DNA of 64,000 bases from Flammula alnicola (lineage: Eukaryota; Basidiomycota; Agaricomycetes; Agaricales; Strophariaceae), in the NCBI GenBank assembly GCA_015499995.1, contig JADNRV010000008.1:575413-639412 (forward strand), in the 5' to 3' direction. The notes below the pieces were generated by a model. The model was given only the letters and a program-made list of their open reading frames with translations. It was not told the origin of the DNA and did not search any database. Each line of letters starts with the position of its first letter. Position 1 is the stretch's first letter. Positions 45,214 through 56,464 of this stretch are shown here, in pieces. Made by a program: the position numbers and the translations under genes.

Positions 45214-47700
45214 ATGTCAAACCATCTCTCGTCCTATGCGCCCTCGCTGGGACACCAAAGAAAACGAGCTCATCCCCAAGATATCTACACAAAGCCCACC
45301 TCGACATGGTCGCCCCGCTATGATGCGCATTCAGCCTTTTCCAGTTCGCCCCCTCGCGCATCGTCGCCTCCCAGGACGCCTTATTCGACGAGACACGCCT
45401 ATGGATACGCCCATATCAGGTCGAGTCCGGAAGTTTCTGCCGACCTCGCATTTCGCGGGGTAGGCGAGCATGTGGAAGATCCGTCGTCGTCCTGGAGTCA
45501 CCGGTATTCGACAGACCCACTTTTCAAACACTCGGCGTCCGCATACACCCGCGTTCCTTACAATTCAATATATTCGACAAATCACGACTATCCGGCTCCG
45601 TCAGATTTCGACGTCTCTGAATTTTCGGAGGATGTGGAGCATGATATACCTGATTTGGACTCTGAGCCCACCAGTGACAGTACGCCAGGTCAGAGTTCCA
45701 GTGTATTCTCCGATAGCGAGGAAGAGGAGGCCCGGGATGATGACAGCGACGCCTTCAGCTTTGGGGGCTACAATGGAAATCGCACCACTTTTTTCCGTAC
45801 ATCCGCCGAACGTGGCCAGTGGAAGAGCAACCCGATGCCGTTCAGGCCCGCTACTTCCCTCCTCCAGAGTAGTAGGAAGTCCGTGCCCACCCTATCGCGG
45901 GTGAGCACGCCCACTCTAGCTGTGGCCAACCTCGCCCGTCCCATATCCGAGCCTGCACCTTCGACTTGCCCCGCCGAACCCGATTTTATTACGAGTGAAA
46001 ACCCCGATCTGCCTAGTCGTGCGAGGGAAGCGATCATCTCGAACTCCGACTCCGTTCCCATCAATCCTCCTCTACTGTCGGAGGAGGTAGAGTCGCCGCA
46101 TACTCTACCTTCTCTAACTAGTGATCGCGAGAGTAGCCAGGAAGAGGATGAGCATGAAGTGCCATCATCACCTTTGCCTTCGTCCTCCCCACCGATGTCG
46201 CCCATGAGCTTCTCGGTGTCAAGGATGTCGCGATCCGTGTCTCCCATCTCATTTGCGCGTGACTCGTCGAGCTTTAGGGACTCGTCGCCGTTATCTGACG
46301 TTCCTGATGACGAACTCGAAACAGAGGATATGCGTGAATCGGATACAAATTCTAAAAATTCGGATGATGTGAGTTTGGCAATTATTTTATGCCGAATTCT
46401 GTTAAATCCTTATTCTTTAGGATTTAACAACAAATTCTGCATTAATTATTCCAACAGCTGAAATTGAACCCCTTCGAACTTCCGAATCCGTGTCTCAAAC
46501 TTCGAACCCCAGCATATCACACGAGACAATTGCGAGTGCTAATCAGCCAATTGATCCTTCTACTCCTTCCTTGTTGGTCAACCCGAGTCCATCTCTGCCT
46601 GGTGATACATCATCAGACGCCCCACCTGACCCGGCCATTTCTGAAGATGTCGTAATGGCCTCCAGCGAAATTGACTCTGCTCCTTCTGCCGCTAAACTAT
46701 CTTCCTTTGAAGTGGCGACAGATTTTCCAAGTAAAGCCACGCCTCAGGACGAGGGTGTGCAGATGACCAGGTCTGCAACGCTGAGGGATAAGAATGGCGT
46801 GGATCGATCTTCGCCCGAGGTGACAACAGCTGCAGCCATCAAAGAGAAGGGGAAGAGGAAGAAAGAACAGAGCTCTGAAGGTCCGACCAAGAAGAAGAGG
46901 AAGACGGCGACCAAGGATGACGTTGAACCGTCGTGTTCTTCCTCTATTTCGAATGCTTCGGCGAGCAAAAGGAGGATCGAGGAGGAAGAGAATGCGGAGA
47001 ATGACTCTGCTTCGGAGCCTGCTGTTTTTGTTCCCAAGCCAAGGAGGAAGAAGCGGAACGACGGCGATGCTACTGCGACGACTTCGTCCACCACGAAACG
47101 GGGTACCACCAAATCTCGCCGGTCCAAAGCGCGCGCTTCGTCTGTGTATCATGATTATTCGGATGAAGAGGCGGAGCATACGAGTCTGGATCAGCATCTA
47201 GATCCGGAAACGGCTGCTTTGCACGCTCAAGTTTGCGGGATGTTGATCGAGACGATGGCCATGTCGCGCGCGTCGTCGTTACCGGTGTCTTCGCTTTTTA
47301 AGCTGGTGATGCAGGACCAGCCGGCGTTGAAGGAGCAGAGGACCGAGCGGGAGTGGATTAAGCTTTTTGATCGCGTCCTGCATAGCGGCGAGGCGCGCAG
47401 GGGTAGCGGTGTGTTTGGGAAGGTTGAGAGCAGCGGCAAGGTTCGTTCTGTGCTTTACTTGCGTTTGTCATGCGGGTGTTGATGGTTGGTGTGTGTTTGT
47501 TTAATTAGGATGATGCGGATCGCCCGCTGGAGGCGCAGTGGTTTTATGTTCCGGAACTGGACGAGGACCAGGAGAGGGCGACATTGATCAAGGCCATGAT
47601 GCCCCGTCCCGCCAAACGAAGCGAGACCAAGAAATACAAGCAGTATTATTGGCGTCCGCTTGATAAGATATCGAGATGGGATCCTGAAGATGAACTATAA
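45214..47700 (+). CDS. Unrecognised serine-rich nuclear protein with a conserved-looking C-terminal domain
   Basis: Three exons (45214-46368, 46421-47440, 47509-47700) have clean GT..AG introns of 52 and 68 bp. The first ATG in frame is MSNHLSSYAPSLG; the open frame begins earlier but only with GTG. The first ~600 residues are disordered: serine, proline and acidic runs such as SSPPRASSPPRT and DSEEEEARDDDSD. Basic NLS-like stretches follow (EKGKRKKEQ, TKKKRKTATK, KPRRKKRND). The last ~130 residues are ordered: LDPETAALHAQVCGMLIETM, SLFKLVMQDQPALKEQRTER, WFYVPELDEDQERATLIKAM and YYWRPLDKISRWDPEDEL. The domain resembles a winged-helix-like fold by helix pattern only. I cannot name the family. 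A chromatin or DNA-associated nuclear role is an inference from the NLS. Confidence 0.8.
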
Positions 47701-47861
47701 AGGCCCCAAGCTCTGCAGACCATCTGCTTATTTTTCTACTGTCATTTTTTCCTCTAAAATTATTATTGTTCTTTTCTTTGTTCCAGAGGTGCGGACTTTA
47801 TTCAGACACTTGTAATCGTTTTACCGTTTCATTCCAACATCAATTTGTACCCCCATTTCAT

Positions 47862-47870
47862 CGTCCTGTC
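47862..47870. repeat. Target-site duplication, left
   Basis: CGTCCTGTC, repeated at 48779-48787 on the other side of the element. Confidence 0.85.
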
Positions 47871-48778
47871 CAGGCTCCTAGAACCAGCACGCTCGTATCA
47901 CTCGCAACTTCATCCTAATAGGTAGTAGGGACTTTTTATCTAATCTTATCAAAATTATCTTATCATATCAAAGTGTAAACAAGAGTAAATTCATCTAAGG
48001 TGGGTTGCGAGTGATAGAGCGGCTGGCAAACTTTGGATTCGGTGATCTCGGTAACCAGGCACAAGTCCCTTCAGGTTGTCACGCTTTCCGGATTGACAGC
48101 CTTTGCTCTTGCTTTGCCCTCTCATTCTTGCCACATTCACTCATAGATTAACTTAAATTATCAGCTATGAAATAGTCTTGCATATCAACTGTATTGAAAG
48201 TTTGACACAAATGAGTTTTCAAGAGTTGATTTTTGGGATTTTTGGATTTTGCTCGGTGTAGTTCCTTGCACTCCAACCTTGTTCTTCTCCCTTTCTCGCG
48301 TCTTTGACCTGCCGAAAAGATGGTGTCAATAATAAAGGAATAAAATTTATGAAAAGAAGTTGAAGAAACCTATTCTTCTATGCCAGAGAGCATGGATGGG
48401 CGTGCAAATTAGGGATAAATTCATTTTTATTTAGTTTTGGGAGCAGAAAAATGCGGTTTGGGCTAACCAACATTTAATTTCTACAAATTAAGTATCTTGA
48501 TACTTAAAAACATGGAAGAGTTTAAAAGAATGGGTATATTACAGGATGCCGCCAACGAGAGGGGAGCGTGTGTGACTTGATGTGACTCGGGGATCACTTT
48601 GGATCACCGAATCCAAAGTTTGCCAGCCGCTCTATCACTCGCAACCCACCTTAGATGAATTTACTCTTGTTTACACTTTGATATGATAAGATAATTTTGA
48701 TAAGATTAGATAAAAAGTCCCTACTACCTATTAGGATGAAGTTGCGAGTGATACGAGCGTGCTGGTTCTAGGAGCCTG
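47871..48778. mobile_element. Mutator-like (MULE-type) non-autonomous element, 908 bp
   Basis: The element begins CAGGCTCCTAGAACC and ends with its complement. The terminal inverted repeats are 177 bp each (47871-48047 and 48602-48778) and I found no mismatch between them. A 9-bp direct repeat, CGTCCTGTC, flanks it. Long inverted repeats with 9-bp target duplications are the hallmark of Mutator-like elements. The 554-bp interior has no long open frame and no gene fragment I recognise, so it depends on a transposase elsewhere. It lies 170 bp after the stop of the nuclear protein gene. Perfect identity of the repeats suggests a recent insertion. Confidence 0.9.
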
Positions 48779-48787
48779 CGTCCTGTC
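48779..48787. repeat. Target-site duplication, right
   Basis: CGTCCTGTC, matching 47862-47870. Confidence 0.85.
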
Positions 48788-49354
48788 GGTTGCCTTTGCA
48801 TTAACTTCTCAATAGTTCTGTCCTAAACGAAGTAGCTCAAATGTAATCAATTCGTAGCTCATTTCTTTCGTTTCCTCAATTACTACATTAGGTTATCTGC
48901 TTTGCCTTGATTAACGTGGACGCTCCAACCTCCAGGCTACGTGAACTTTGCCGAAGTTTCTTTTTTTATGCGTACAACATCCATTCACTTCATATCTCTC
49001 GTGGTGATTCAATCGCAAGAGTCTCAAGTCATACGGCTTAGACAAGAGCATAGTATATACGGCGACTGTCCTTGAATTTGAAATATATCCCAGCAGATCT
49101 CCGGGATCTCTTACTAATTATAAGTACATAGAGAGGCCTGGCGACCCACTCTGCGCGACCCTCTTCGTAGAAGTTCAATAATTAGCCACCTGCCTGTGTC
49201 GACCATAGACCCAACCATATATAATTTGTCTGTTTTTCCGAGTTTGTTTTCCTTCTACATCACAACAATCAGAAGTGTCTCCGTTCCCGCAGCATGAACA
49301 TCGAAACATGATTACAAGTAAGCCACTTCTGAATCCTGAAAGCAACTATCAGCG
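48788..49354. other. Intergenic, promoter side of SDR gene
   Basis: AT-rich, with TATATAC and TATATAATTTG words at about 49050 and 49217 that could be core-promoter elements. No gene supported. Confidence 0.4.
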
Positions 49355-52300
49355 ATGAGCCACATTCCCGACGAAGAACTTTTCTCGCATTCAGACCGAG
49401 TCAAAGGCAAGGTCGTTGTCATCACCGGTTTGTGTATTTTATTGTTCAAGTCGCGTTGAGTGTCACATTCGGTCTGCGCAGGTGCTGCTAATGGCATCGG
49501 TAGAGAGACAGCGCTTCGTTTTGCCTCATACGGGTATGTTCTTCGTCTAGAAAATTTTCACCCCCACGTTCGCTCACATCAGTAAATTTAGGAAAACCCT
49601 ATAAGGTGTTATGAGCATACGAAATCCATTATAAGGTATCATATGCGCTGTGAGTTTGTTGCCAGCTTATACATCAAATCATAAGGTCATATAAGACCAG
49701 ACGGTGATAGGTCCAGCTCATATTTCATGTGGCATTTCACAGGTTAATACCAGGTTTGTGTACAATCATAAGGTGGTTACCACCTTATGTTTCATTGTCT
49801 GGCATTCATAAGGTTATGGTGGACCTGCAACGTAGGATGAGAAATATAATAAATTGTAAGGCAGATATAATTCTCAGGATATATTACATGCCATGGCACA
49901 CATCATACCGATTACTTATTACTCGCAATATTACACTCAAAATCGTCGCAGTAGAGAAGCGAATAATATATTAGGAAATCGTATCAATAATAAAAGGGAT
50001 ACATGTCGAGGTGGAGAATATCAGGTATGTGAACGACGGGGATTCACGAAATTCTGGTCCTTCAGCCCGTTGGATGACGAGGAGTGGGAGCCAGAAAGAC
50101 TGCAAAGGAATTCAGAGTTGAACGGTTTGTTTAAGCAATGAGAATCAACATACTAATCTCGGGCATGGCACGGAGGCCATGGTAATCAACGTCTTCCATC
50201 GATTTCGCATCGATCAGCGAGTGTCGGTGTGTAAGTTGACACGGAACTAGACAAATCATCAATATAAAATCATAAAATCAAAAAGCAACCCACCTGGATA
50301 GCAGCGGCTTTAACCACGGGCACTGTCCTGCGAGAGATACCATGCCAACGAGGGTAAATGAGCAACTAACTGCGATGAAGACCAGATATGTCGACTCACT
50401 TGTTGCAGGCAGCCAGAGAGATATCCTAATTCAGCCACTCACCGACGTTGTTAACATTGGTTGTGTCAGACTAGACCGGCTTCTGATTCAGCGAAAATAA
50501 AGGTAAAGTAAAGAGAAATCGATATACCTGCCGTTCTGGATAGGTATTCCATCAGTTGTGCCTCTGGTGAAAAATGTGGTGAGTTCCCCGAGGCAGACAC
50601 ACCACCGGAGTCACTCACTTAGGAATGGCACCCAGCTAGTCTCCATGAATATTCTTGTTCTCTGCAATACTGTGGTGAGAGATAGTGAGATCGAGGCAAG
50701 GAAAGGCAGGCGACTGAAAGATTTGTAACCTCCCCAAGTCGCAAGGACCGCCCACATTCGGACGCGATGTTCAAGCGGCTGCAAAATGTCAGTAATTGGG
50801 TCGTGACTAGGAGTAGTTGCTCACCTAACAGGCCATATGAGAGCAGGAAGAGACTAGGATGCCACGAAGGGTTCAAGGTGAATGAGGACATGATGGGAGA
50901 AGGAAGGAAGGACGAAAGTAAATATTCCGTATCCGATTTTCGAACTTCGTTGATGTTGCACGTGCAAGTATTCGGAGTTTGAATGGACTTCACAAAATTT
51001 GTTCGTTCAACGGATGGCCGTTTGATATCCGAGTCCACGCACACTGCTGCGCATGCACGCCTGTTGCGAAATTCTCATTCCGAGGCTGTTTGGAAGAGTT
51101 CGGGATAATTTTCTTAATCTCGACTGAAAGGCATTTCGTTCGCCTCGAGATGATGATGCATGATGTGTAGGCCGCACTTTTACAAGGTCCTAGGTGCTCG
51201 TTGTATTTCCTTTGGAAGATTGTACCATACTTATAACGAGCCATGAGTTATCCAAAGACTGATATGGAACCTGTAAGCCTGGTAAAAACCTGACAGCCAA
51301 CTCACAAGACAGGTATCACCTCAATAAAACCTTACATCCGTCTCATCTTTTAAGTATAATATTATATTGATCCTGCAGCTGAGATACAAGGTTTGTGCAA
51401 GCTGATTAGCTTCTCGCAAGTAGTTACGAGCTAATGCAGGCTGGCCATAAGGTTGTGACAGACTCATAAGTGTTACATGGCTAAATCGGAATTTCCCTGA
51501 TTTGCTGATGCCATTACATTTGTTTGATTCATAGTGCCAGAGTGGTCATTGGTGACCGGTGACCTAGACATAGCAGGCGCGTCCAGCGTTGTAGCAGAGA
51601 TCGAGAAAGCCGGAGGGTGCGTCTTGCTTCCCAGCCCCATCACCTTCTAGTTGAGGCTATTTGGCAACTTGCTCATAAACGTTAAACACTCATGGTCCCT
51701 GGTTTGTAGATCTGCAGCATGCATAAAATGCAATGTCACCAAGTTCGAAGAGCAAGTGGAAATATTTGAGCTGGCAATCAAGAAGTACGGTTCGGTGGAC
51801 ATCGTGGTATGTCTGCATTTCTCCTTTCTCGTACTCCGACTAATTTTATGGCAATCATTTGTTAGGTACCCAATGCCGGGGTGTTTGAAGCTGGTACATT
51901 CTGGGAGCTCGAGTTCAAGGATGGAAAACCAGTGAAGCCAACAATGGCGACCTTCGAAGTCAATCTGTTCGGAGTGCTTTACAGTGAGTCTTCCAAGATA
52001 TGTCAGGGTGGAAAAAAAAAGCAACGAAGGAATTCCCTCCTTCAGCTGCCCATCTGGCAGTGCACTATCTCCAAAAGAACAAACAAGAGGGCGACCTCAA
52101 GTCACTTGTTTTCATTGGTTCAGTAGGTGAGTACGACGATATCTTATTACTAGTAGTAATTCTTGCTATTGCGTATGTCTGACGATTTTTTGCCCTCTCT
52201 TTCAGCGTCGTGGATGGGCATACCGATGGGCGAAATGTACTCTGGGTCCAAACACGCCGTGCTCGGCGTCATGCGCGCTTTGCACCCCATTTTGGAGGTC

Positions 52301-52858
52301 AAAGGTATTAGAGTAGGCTGTATCCATCCCTTCTTCGCCGGTATGCATTCACAGTCTTCTATCACGCATCTAATTCAAAACATTCCTCGAATATCTGATA
52401 ATCGCAGACACCGCCATCGTGCCTACTCCTGTAAAACTCTTCCTAGCCGGTATACCGTTGACCCCCGTTCCACGTGTGGCAGGAGCCATCTTCTATGCTG
52501 CCACCGATCCGGACATGGCCACCAACGGCTCGGCATATCTCCTTCTCGATGATGGCCCTGTGTTCCTGGTCCCCAAGGAAGAGTTCAAGGAGGGCGTGTA
52601 CAAGATGATCGACGACAGGTCAAATGCAGTACGGGGGTACGCCATTTTATTTCCCATTTATATGCGCGGGCTGCTGATTACGCTCTTGGGACATACAGAG
52701 CACTAAGTGGCGCGACGGCATGGTTCACATTCTTGCGTGACGTCTGGCGCATCACTGGGAAATCCGTTATTGGTGTTGGCTTGACCGCCGCACTGGCCAA
52801 GGTCGCTTGGGATCACAAGGATTCGATAGAACAGTACCTCCGCACACTCGTTCACTAA
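49355..52858 (+). CDS. Short-chain dehydrogenase/reductase (SDR), interrupted and probably frameshifted
   Basis: Exons give MSHIPDEELFSHSDRVKGKV, VVIT, then the nucleotide-binding motif GAANGIGRETALRF (TGxxxGxG type), CNVTKFEEQVEIFE, VPNAGVFEAG, SLVFIGSVASW, the catalytic YSGSKHAVLG (YxxxK) and RVGCIHPFF. The C-terminal segment VWRITGKSVIGVGLTAALAK suggests a membrane helix. It resembles 15-hydroxyprostaglandin dehydrogenase-like NAD-dependent SDRs. Introns are ~50-80 bp except the second, about 2 kb (49534-51534), which carries an insertion. In exon 3 a 7-bp tandem duplication (GGTGACC twice, 51551-51564) breaks the frame right at the cofactor-specificity loop. The later exons are otherwise well kept. 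It is therefore a recent pseudogene or contains a sequencing error. Substrate unknown. Confidence 0.8.
49590..51500. mobile_element. Probable insertion inside SDR intron 2, about 1.9 kb
   Basis: Neighbouring introns are under 80 bp, so this one is some 25 times too long. The word ATAAGGT occurs at 49601, 49631, 49681, 49768 and 49808 near the left end and at 51447 near the right end, plus a hairpin CATAAGGTGG..CCACCTTATG at 49767-49789. Clustered subterminal words are typical of DNA transposons. Weak terminal similarity (CATCAGTAAATT at about 49578 and the complement of AATTTGCTGATG-like sequence at about 51500) is visible, but I found no convincing target duplication. No transposase is present. 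Exact ends are uncertain. Confidence 0.5.
50062..50891 (-). pseudogene. Intron-rich gene fragment carried within the insertion
   Basis: On the minus strand a start MSSFTLNPSWHPSLFLLSYG is followed by several short GT..AG introns between protein-like pieces: PLEHRVRMWAVLATWG, QRTRIFMETSWVPFL, AQLMEYLSRTA and HSLIDAKSMEDVDYHGLRAM with FLAPTPRHPTG before a stop. The first two pieces do not join in frame with the obvious splice sites. This looks like a real host gene or part of one, captured or overlapped by the insertion, and now decayed. Not recognised. Confidence 0.3.
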
Positions 52859-52990
52859 TCGGCGATGGATTTACTGTGGGCATTTAAGGGTCTCTGCATA
52901 ACACAAAACAGAAAAAACACATGAATATCGCGTCGGACCACATATAAATAGTACTGCAGCACCGCAGCACCACAGCACTGATATTGCAAC
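52859..52990. other. Intergenic with short CAGCACCGCAGCACC array
   Basis: Near 52955-52980 the sequence GCAGCACCGCAGCACCACAG is a tiny simple repeat just after the SDR stop. Nothing else seen. Confidence 0.4.
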
Positions 52991-53418
52991 CTACCTGCGA
53001 CTGTTCTGCACCCGGATGAAGAGCCAGTTCACGGCAGCTCTGACGCCTGTCCTAGAAACGCAACAGAGGGAAGGCACGGTCAGATGACGGTTTCGGGTTG
53101 GAAATTGGAGCAATCACGAGGAACGGAACAGAATAAATAATAGGTAGAGCATGAAAATATAGTACATGACAGAAATCCAGAAAAGAATAACATACCCTTC
53201 GAGGGCAGATAGTAATACACCCATGACATCCAAGCTTGCTAATTCGTCCCCCAAGTTTCTTACCATCAAACGAACCTTGTTTAGGTTTACATACTTTATC
53301 GGGGTTGGGTCACGGGAAGCTCTTGCCAAATAGACACAATTAGCCTCTCAAATTTCCGTTTGGCTTGCGCGATATTGAGCTCCTCAACGTTTGCCTCTTA
53401 TTCTTTCGGCGTCTCCAT
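52991..53418 (-). CDS. Candidate small gene divergent from the RNA exonuclease
   Basis: Protein-like pieces on the minus strand are ELNIAQAKRKFERLIVSIWQ, then RLMVRNLGDELASLDVMGVL, then after a well-formed intron (GTATGT..TTTCTAG) GVRAAVNWLFIRVQNSRR and TAG at 52991. The upstream ATG (53418) runs into a TAA after six codons, and the join between the first two pieces is unresolved, so the model is incomplete. It could be a short helical subunit of a larger complex; I do not recognise it. Confidence 0.3.
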
Positions 53419-53475
53419 CTACAGAAGGGTATTTAGTTTCTTGAGTGGATCGCCGTGTGCGTTAATACGACCACC

Positions 53476-55893
53476 ATGAAGCGAGGAGCATCAGAAATGG
53501 CGTCAGCCGAAGTACACAGCTCGAAAAAGGCGAAAGCGGAAAATGGGAAAGCAGCTCAGGTAGTACAGGCGACAGAAAACGTTGGCGGCGAATGGACCAA
53601 AGTGGAGAAGAGGAAAAAGAAGAAGGCGTCGAGGATAGAGGCCAAAGTCGATGTGTGTATCCTCCCTTCGTGACCTTATTTGATCACACCAAATGCCCAG
53701 GAAAGCCATGCAATCCTGGTTGGTACCTGTTCATCACGTTCTTAACGGTTTTTTCTTCTTCTTGTTATGCAGACTGCACACCCTCGATTTATGTATTCTA
53801 ATACGGAGATCGTCAAGCGGAGTAATGCCATTGCTATCGACGTGAGTGGCTTGTTTTTTTGGTGGAAGAGTTATGACTCGAACTTCGTACTTTGATGTAG
53901 GATGTACGAGACCTCGTATTGCACCTCATTGCAGACGCCCCGCCGCCTAATTGGCTTCGTATCGATGTGAGTATCATCTGTACAGCATTCTCTTCAAAAC
54001 CATGTTAATTTTGTACTATTCTAGAACTCCCATATGATCCAGAAGGTTGTCGCGTTGCTGGTACCAGGGCTGACACCTGACCTTCTATCCCTACCGCCGT
54101 TACCCACTTCTGCGATTATAAACCCCAATCTTCCGCTTTCGATACCCTTGTTATCACCCTCGGACTTGGACAGTGCGGCGAATATACCCTTTATCGCCAG
54201 TACATTCAGCCATGCGTGCCCGACACGTGCACCCGGCGACCAGACGCGAATGCACAGCGTCCTCAGTTCATTCTTCACGGGTCCTGTGAGCGGCGAGGAG
54301 AAGAAGCGGAGGTTGACGCAAAGGGTGCAATGTATGTTGCTCATTTCTACATGTCATTGCGATGCCTTCTGTAACTCAGTTTCTGTCTTGCAGCAGAGAT
54401 CAACAAGTCTGATCCGACTCAGTATTTGCTATCGCTAGAACAAATGATCGAGAATGAATATCCTATACCATCCTACTTGGCGGATGTTTTCGAGAAATCT
54501 TCTGGATGGTTGGAGAGTCCTGAGCCTGCAGCGAATGAGAACAAGTGGAATCAGAAGATTTATGCGATTGATTGCGAGATGGTTCGTCACAGTCTCAAGA
54601 AGTGCTTATGGTTCTATCTAATACTTTTATTCAGTGTATAACGGAGGACGGAAAAGAGCTGACTCGAGTCTGCTTAATTGATTTTACCTCCGGAATTGTC
54701 GTCTACGACCAACTGGTAAAACCTTCCAAACCTATCCTCGACTATCTAACACGGTATGTCTTTTTTCAATATCCAAGATATGCAGACTAACTAACATGCT
54801 TGACGAAAGATGGTCAGGAATCACCGCAGAAGCACTCAACCCTGTAACAACGACACTAGCCCAAGTCCAAGCCCACATCCTGCGCCTCCTGTCACCACCC
54901 GCCGCCAACCCCTTCTCTCTATCTTCCTCAAAAACGACCGAACCAGCGCCACCTACACCTATCCTCCTCGGCCACTCACTCGAGTCCGACCTCAAAGCCC
55001 TCAAAATCTGCCACCCACGATGCATCGACACCGCTCTCCTATACCACCACCCGCGCGGTCGGCCGCTAAAACCAGGCCTAGCGTGGCTCACGAAGAAGTG
55101 GTGTGGGCGCGAGATCCAGACGCGCGGCGAGGGTGGCCACGACCCCGAGGAGGATGCTCGGGCGTGCCTTGACCTCCTGAAGAAGAAGCTGGAGAATGGG
55201 CCTGGGTATGGAGAGTTCAAGATCGACTACGAGTCGATTTTCGAGCGCATGGCGAGGTCGAACGGGCGGCATGGAAGGATGACGGGGGGTGTGAAGACGG
55301 CTGTTGTGGATCATGGAAGTCCCTCGGTTATGCATGGGGCAAAGGCGAACACGGCGATTGGGTGCAAGAGTGATGATGAGATTCTGGAGAATCTGCTGAA
55401 CGTAATCCCGTCTCATCAGTTCGCGTTTGGGCGGTTCATGGCACTCGCGAACATGCTGGGGTGTAAGTGCTTTCCACATCGAGTAGTTATCGCGACTTGT
55501 ACTGATCCATTTGCTCCTTTCATCTTTTCAGGGGTTACACCGAAAGCCTCCGCAGACCAGCCACCCGCAGCACCAGCGACGACCGTCGAGCCACCACCCT
55601 CACTCGTCGACCTCGCACCCATCCTCTCCAACCTTGACAAGCACCTAAAAACGCTCCACGCTTCCCTTCCACCACGCACCGCGCTCGTCATCTTCACAGG
55701 CCACTCCGACCCACGCAAGATGTCAATCCTCAACGCCCGAAAGAACGCATTCGAGAGCGCGTTGAAGAGCGGGAAGACGCCGGAGGAGATAAGGCCGCTC
55801 GGTCTGACGTGGTCGGCGACGGATGGACGGGATCTGGAGGAAGCGGTCGAGCTTGCGCGCAGGGGGTTGCTTTTCCTTGGGATTAAGCAATAG
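53476..55893 (+). CDS. REX1: DEDDh RNA exonuclease (REX1/RNH70-like)
   Basis: Rex1-type exonucleases trim 3' ends of 5S rRNA, tRNA and other RNAs in the nucleus. The start [20 protein letters not shown] has a CCACC context and the N-terminus is basic. The N-terminal family segment is [20 protein letters not shown]. The catalytic core shows ExoI in YAIDCEM, ExoII in [17 protein letters not shown] and ExoIII in [19 protein letters not shown] (histidine plus aspartate), i.e. a DEDDh nuclease. After an intron at about 55463-55531, the C-terminal half has [20 protein letters not shown] and ends [12 protein letters not shown]. About eight introns, one directly after the DCEM motif. The spliced length of about 600 residues is similar to fungal Rex1. 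No lesion seen. Confidence 0.9.
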
Positions 55894-56464
55894 TTTCATA
55901 GTCCTTACTGTTCTACCCTTCGTGTGCCTCGTATGTTTTCTTTCGATTCGACATGTTTCGATTCGGCATGTTGTTGGTGATTAGTCATCGCGCTGGCATT
56001 TTTGCTGCAATCCACAAACACAGGTTACATGGGCATCGTCCTCCACAGCTCATATATGTCGGTCCTTCGGAGTGATAGCGATAGAATACGAAGAGAACAT
56101 CATGCATTTAGTTGCTGACTTAGTTGATCAGTGGGATTGCTAATAGTAATTTACGACTGTACACGATGAACAAACGCCCGTCCACTCCACATCCATGTCT
56201 TCCGCGTTGGACAGACAGACAGTCAGTCAGTCAGTTCGTTAAATAGAATGAGATTTTTTTCTGCAAGAAGAGTCAACTCGAGAGTACACAAAAGCAAGCA
56301 GATAAACGGGAGTAACTAGACAAGGGGACTTGAAGCTGAGAGCAACGGAAATCGGAGACGGCAGTGGTGGTGGTAGTGGATAGAAGTGGAGGATAGAGGA
56401 TGCGCGTGTAGACGTAGATGGGTAAAGGAAGGGTGTGACAACGACAATGAAACAAAGGACATCC
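55894..56464. other. Intergenic, convergent 3' ends
   Basis: It contains a short simple repeat, GACAGACAGACAGTCAGTCAG, near 56209-56230, and no supported gene. Frames on either strand here are shadows of UTR-like sequence. Confidence 0.4.
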
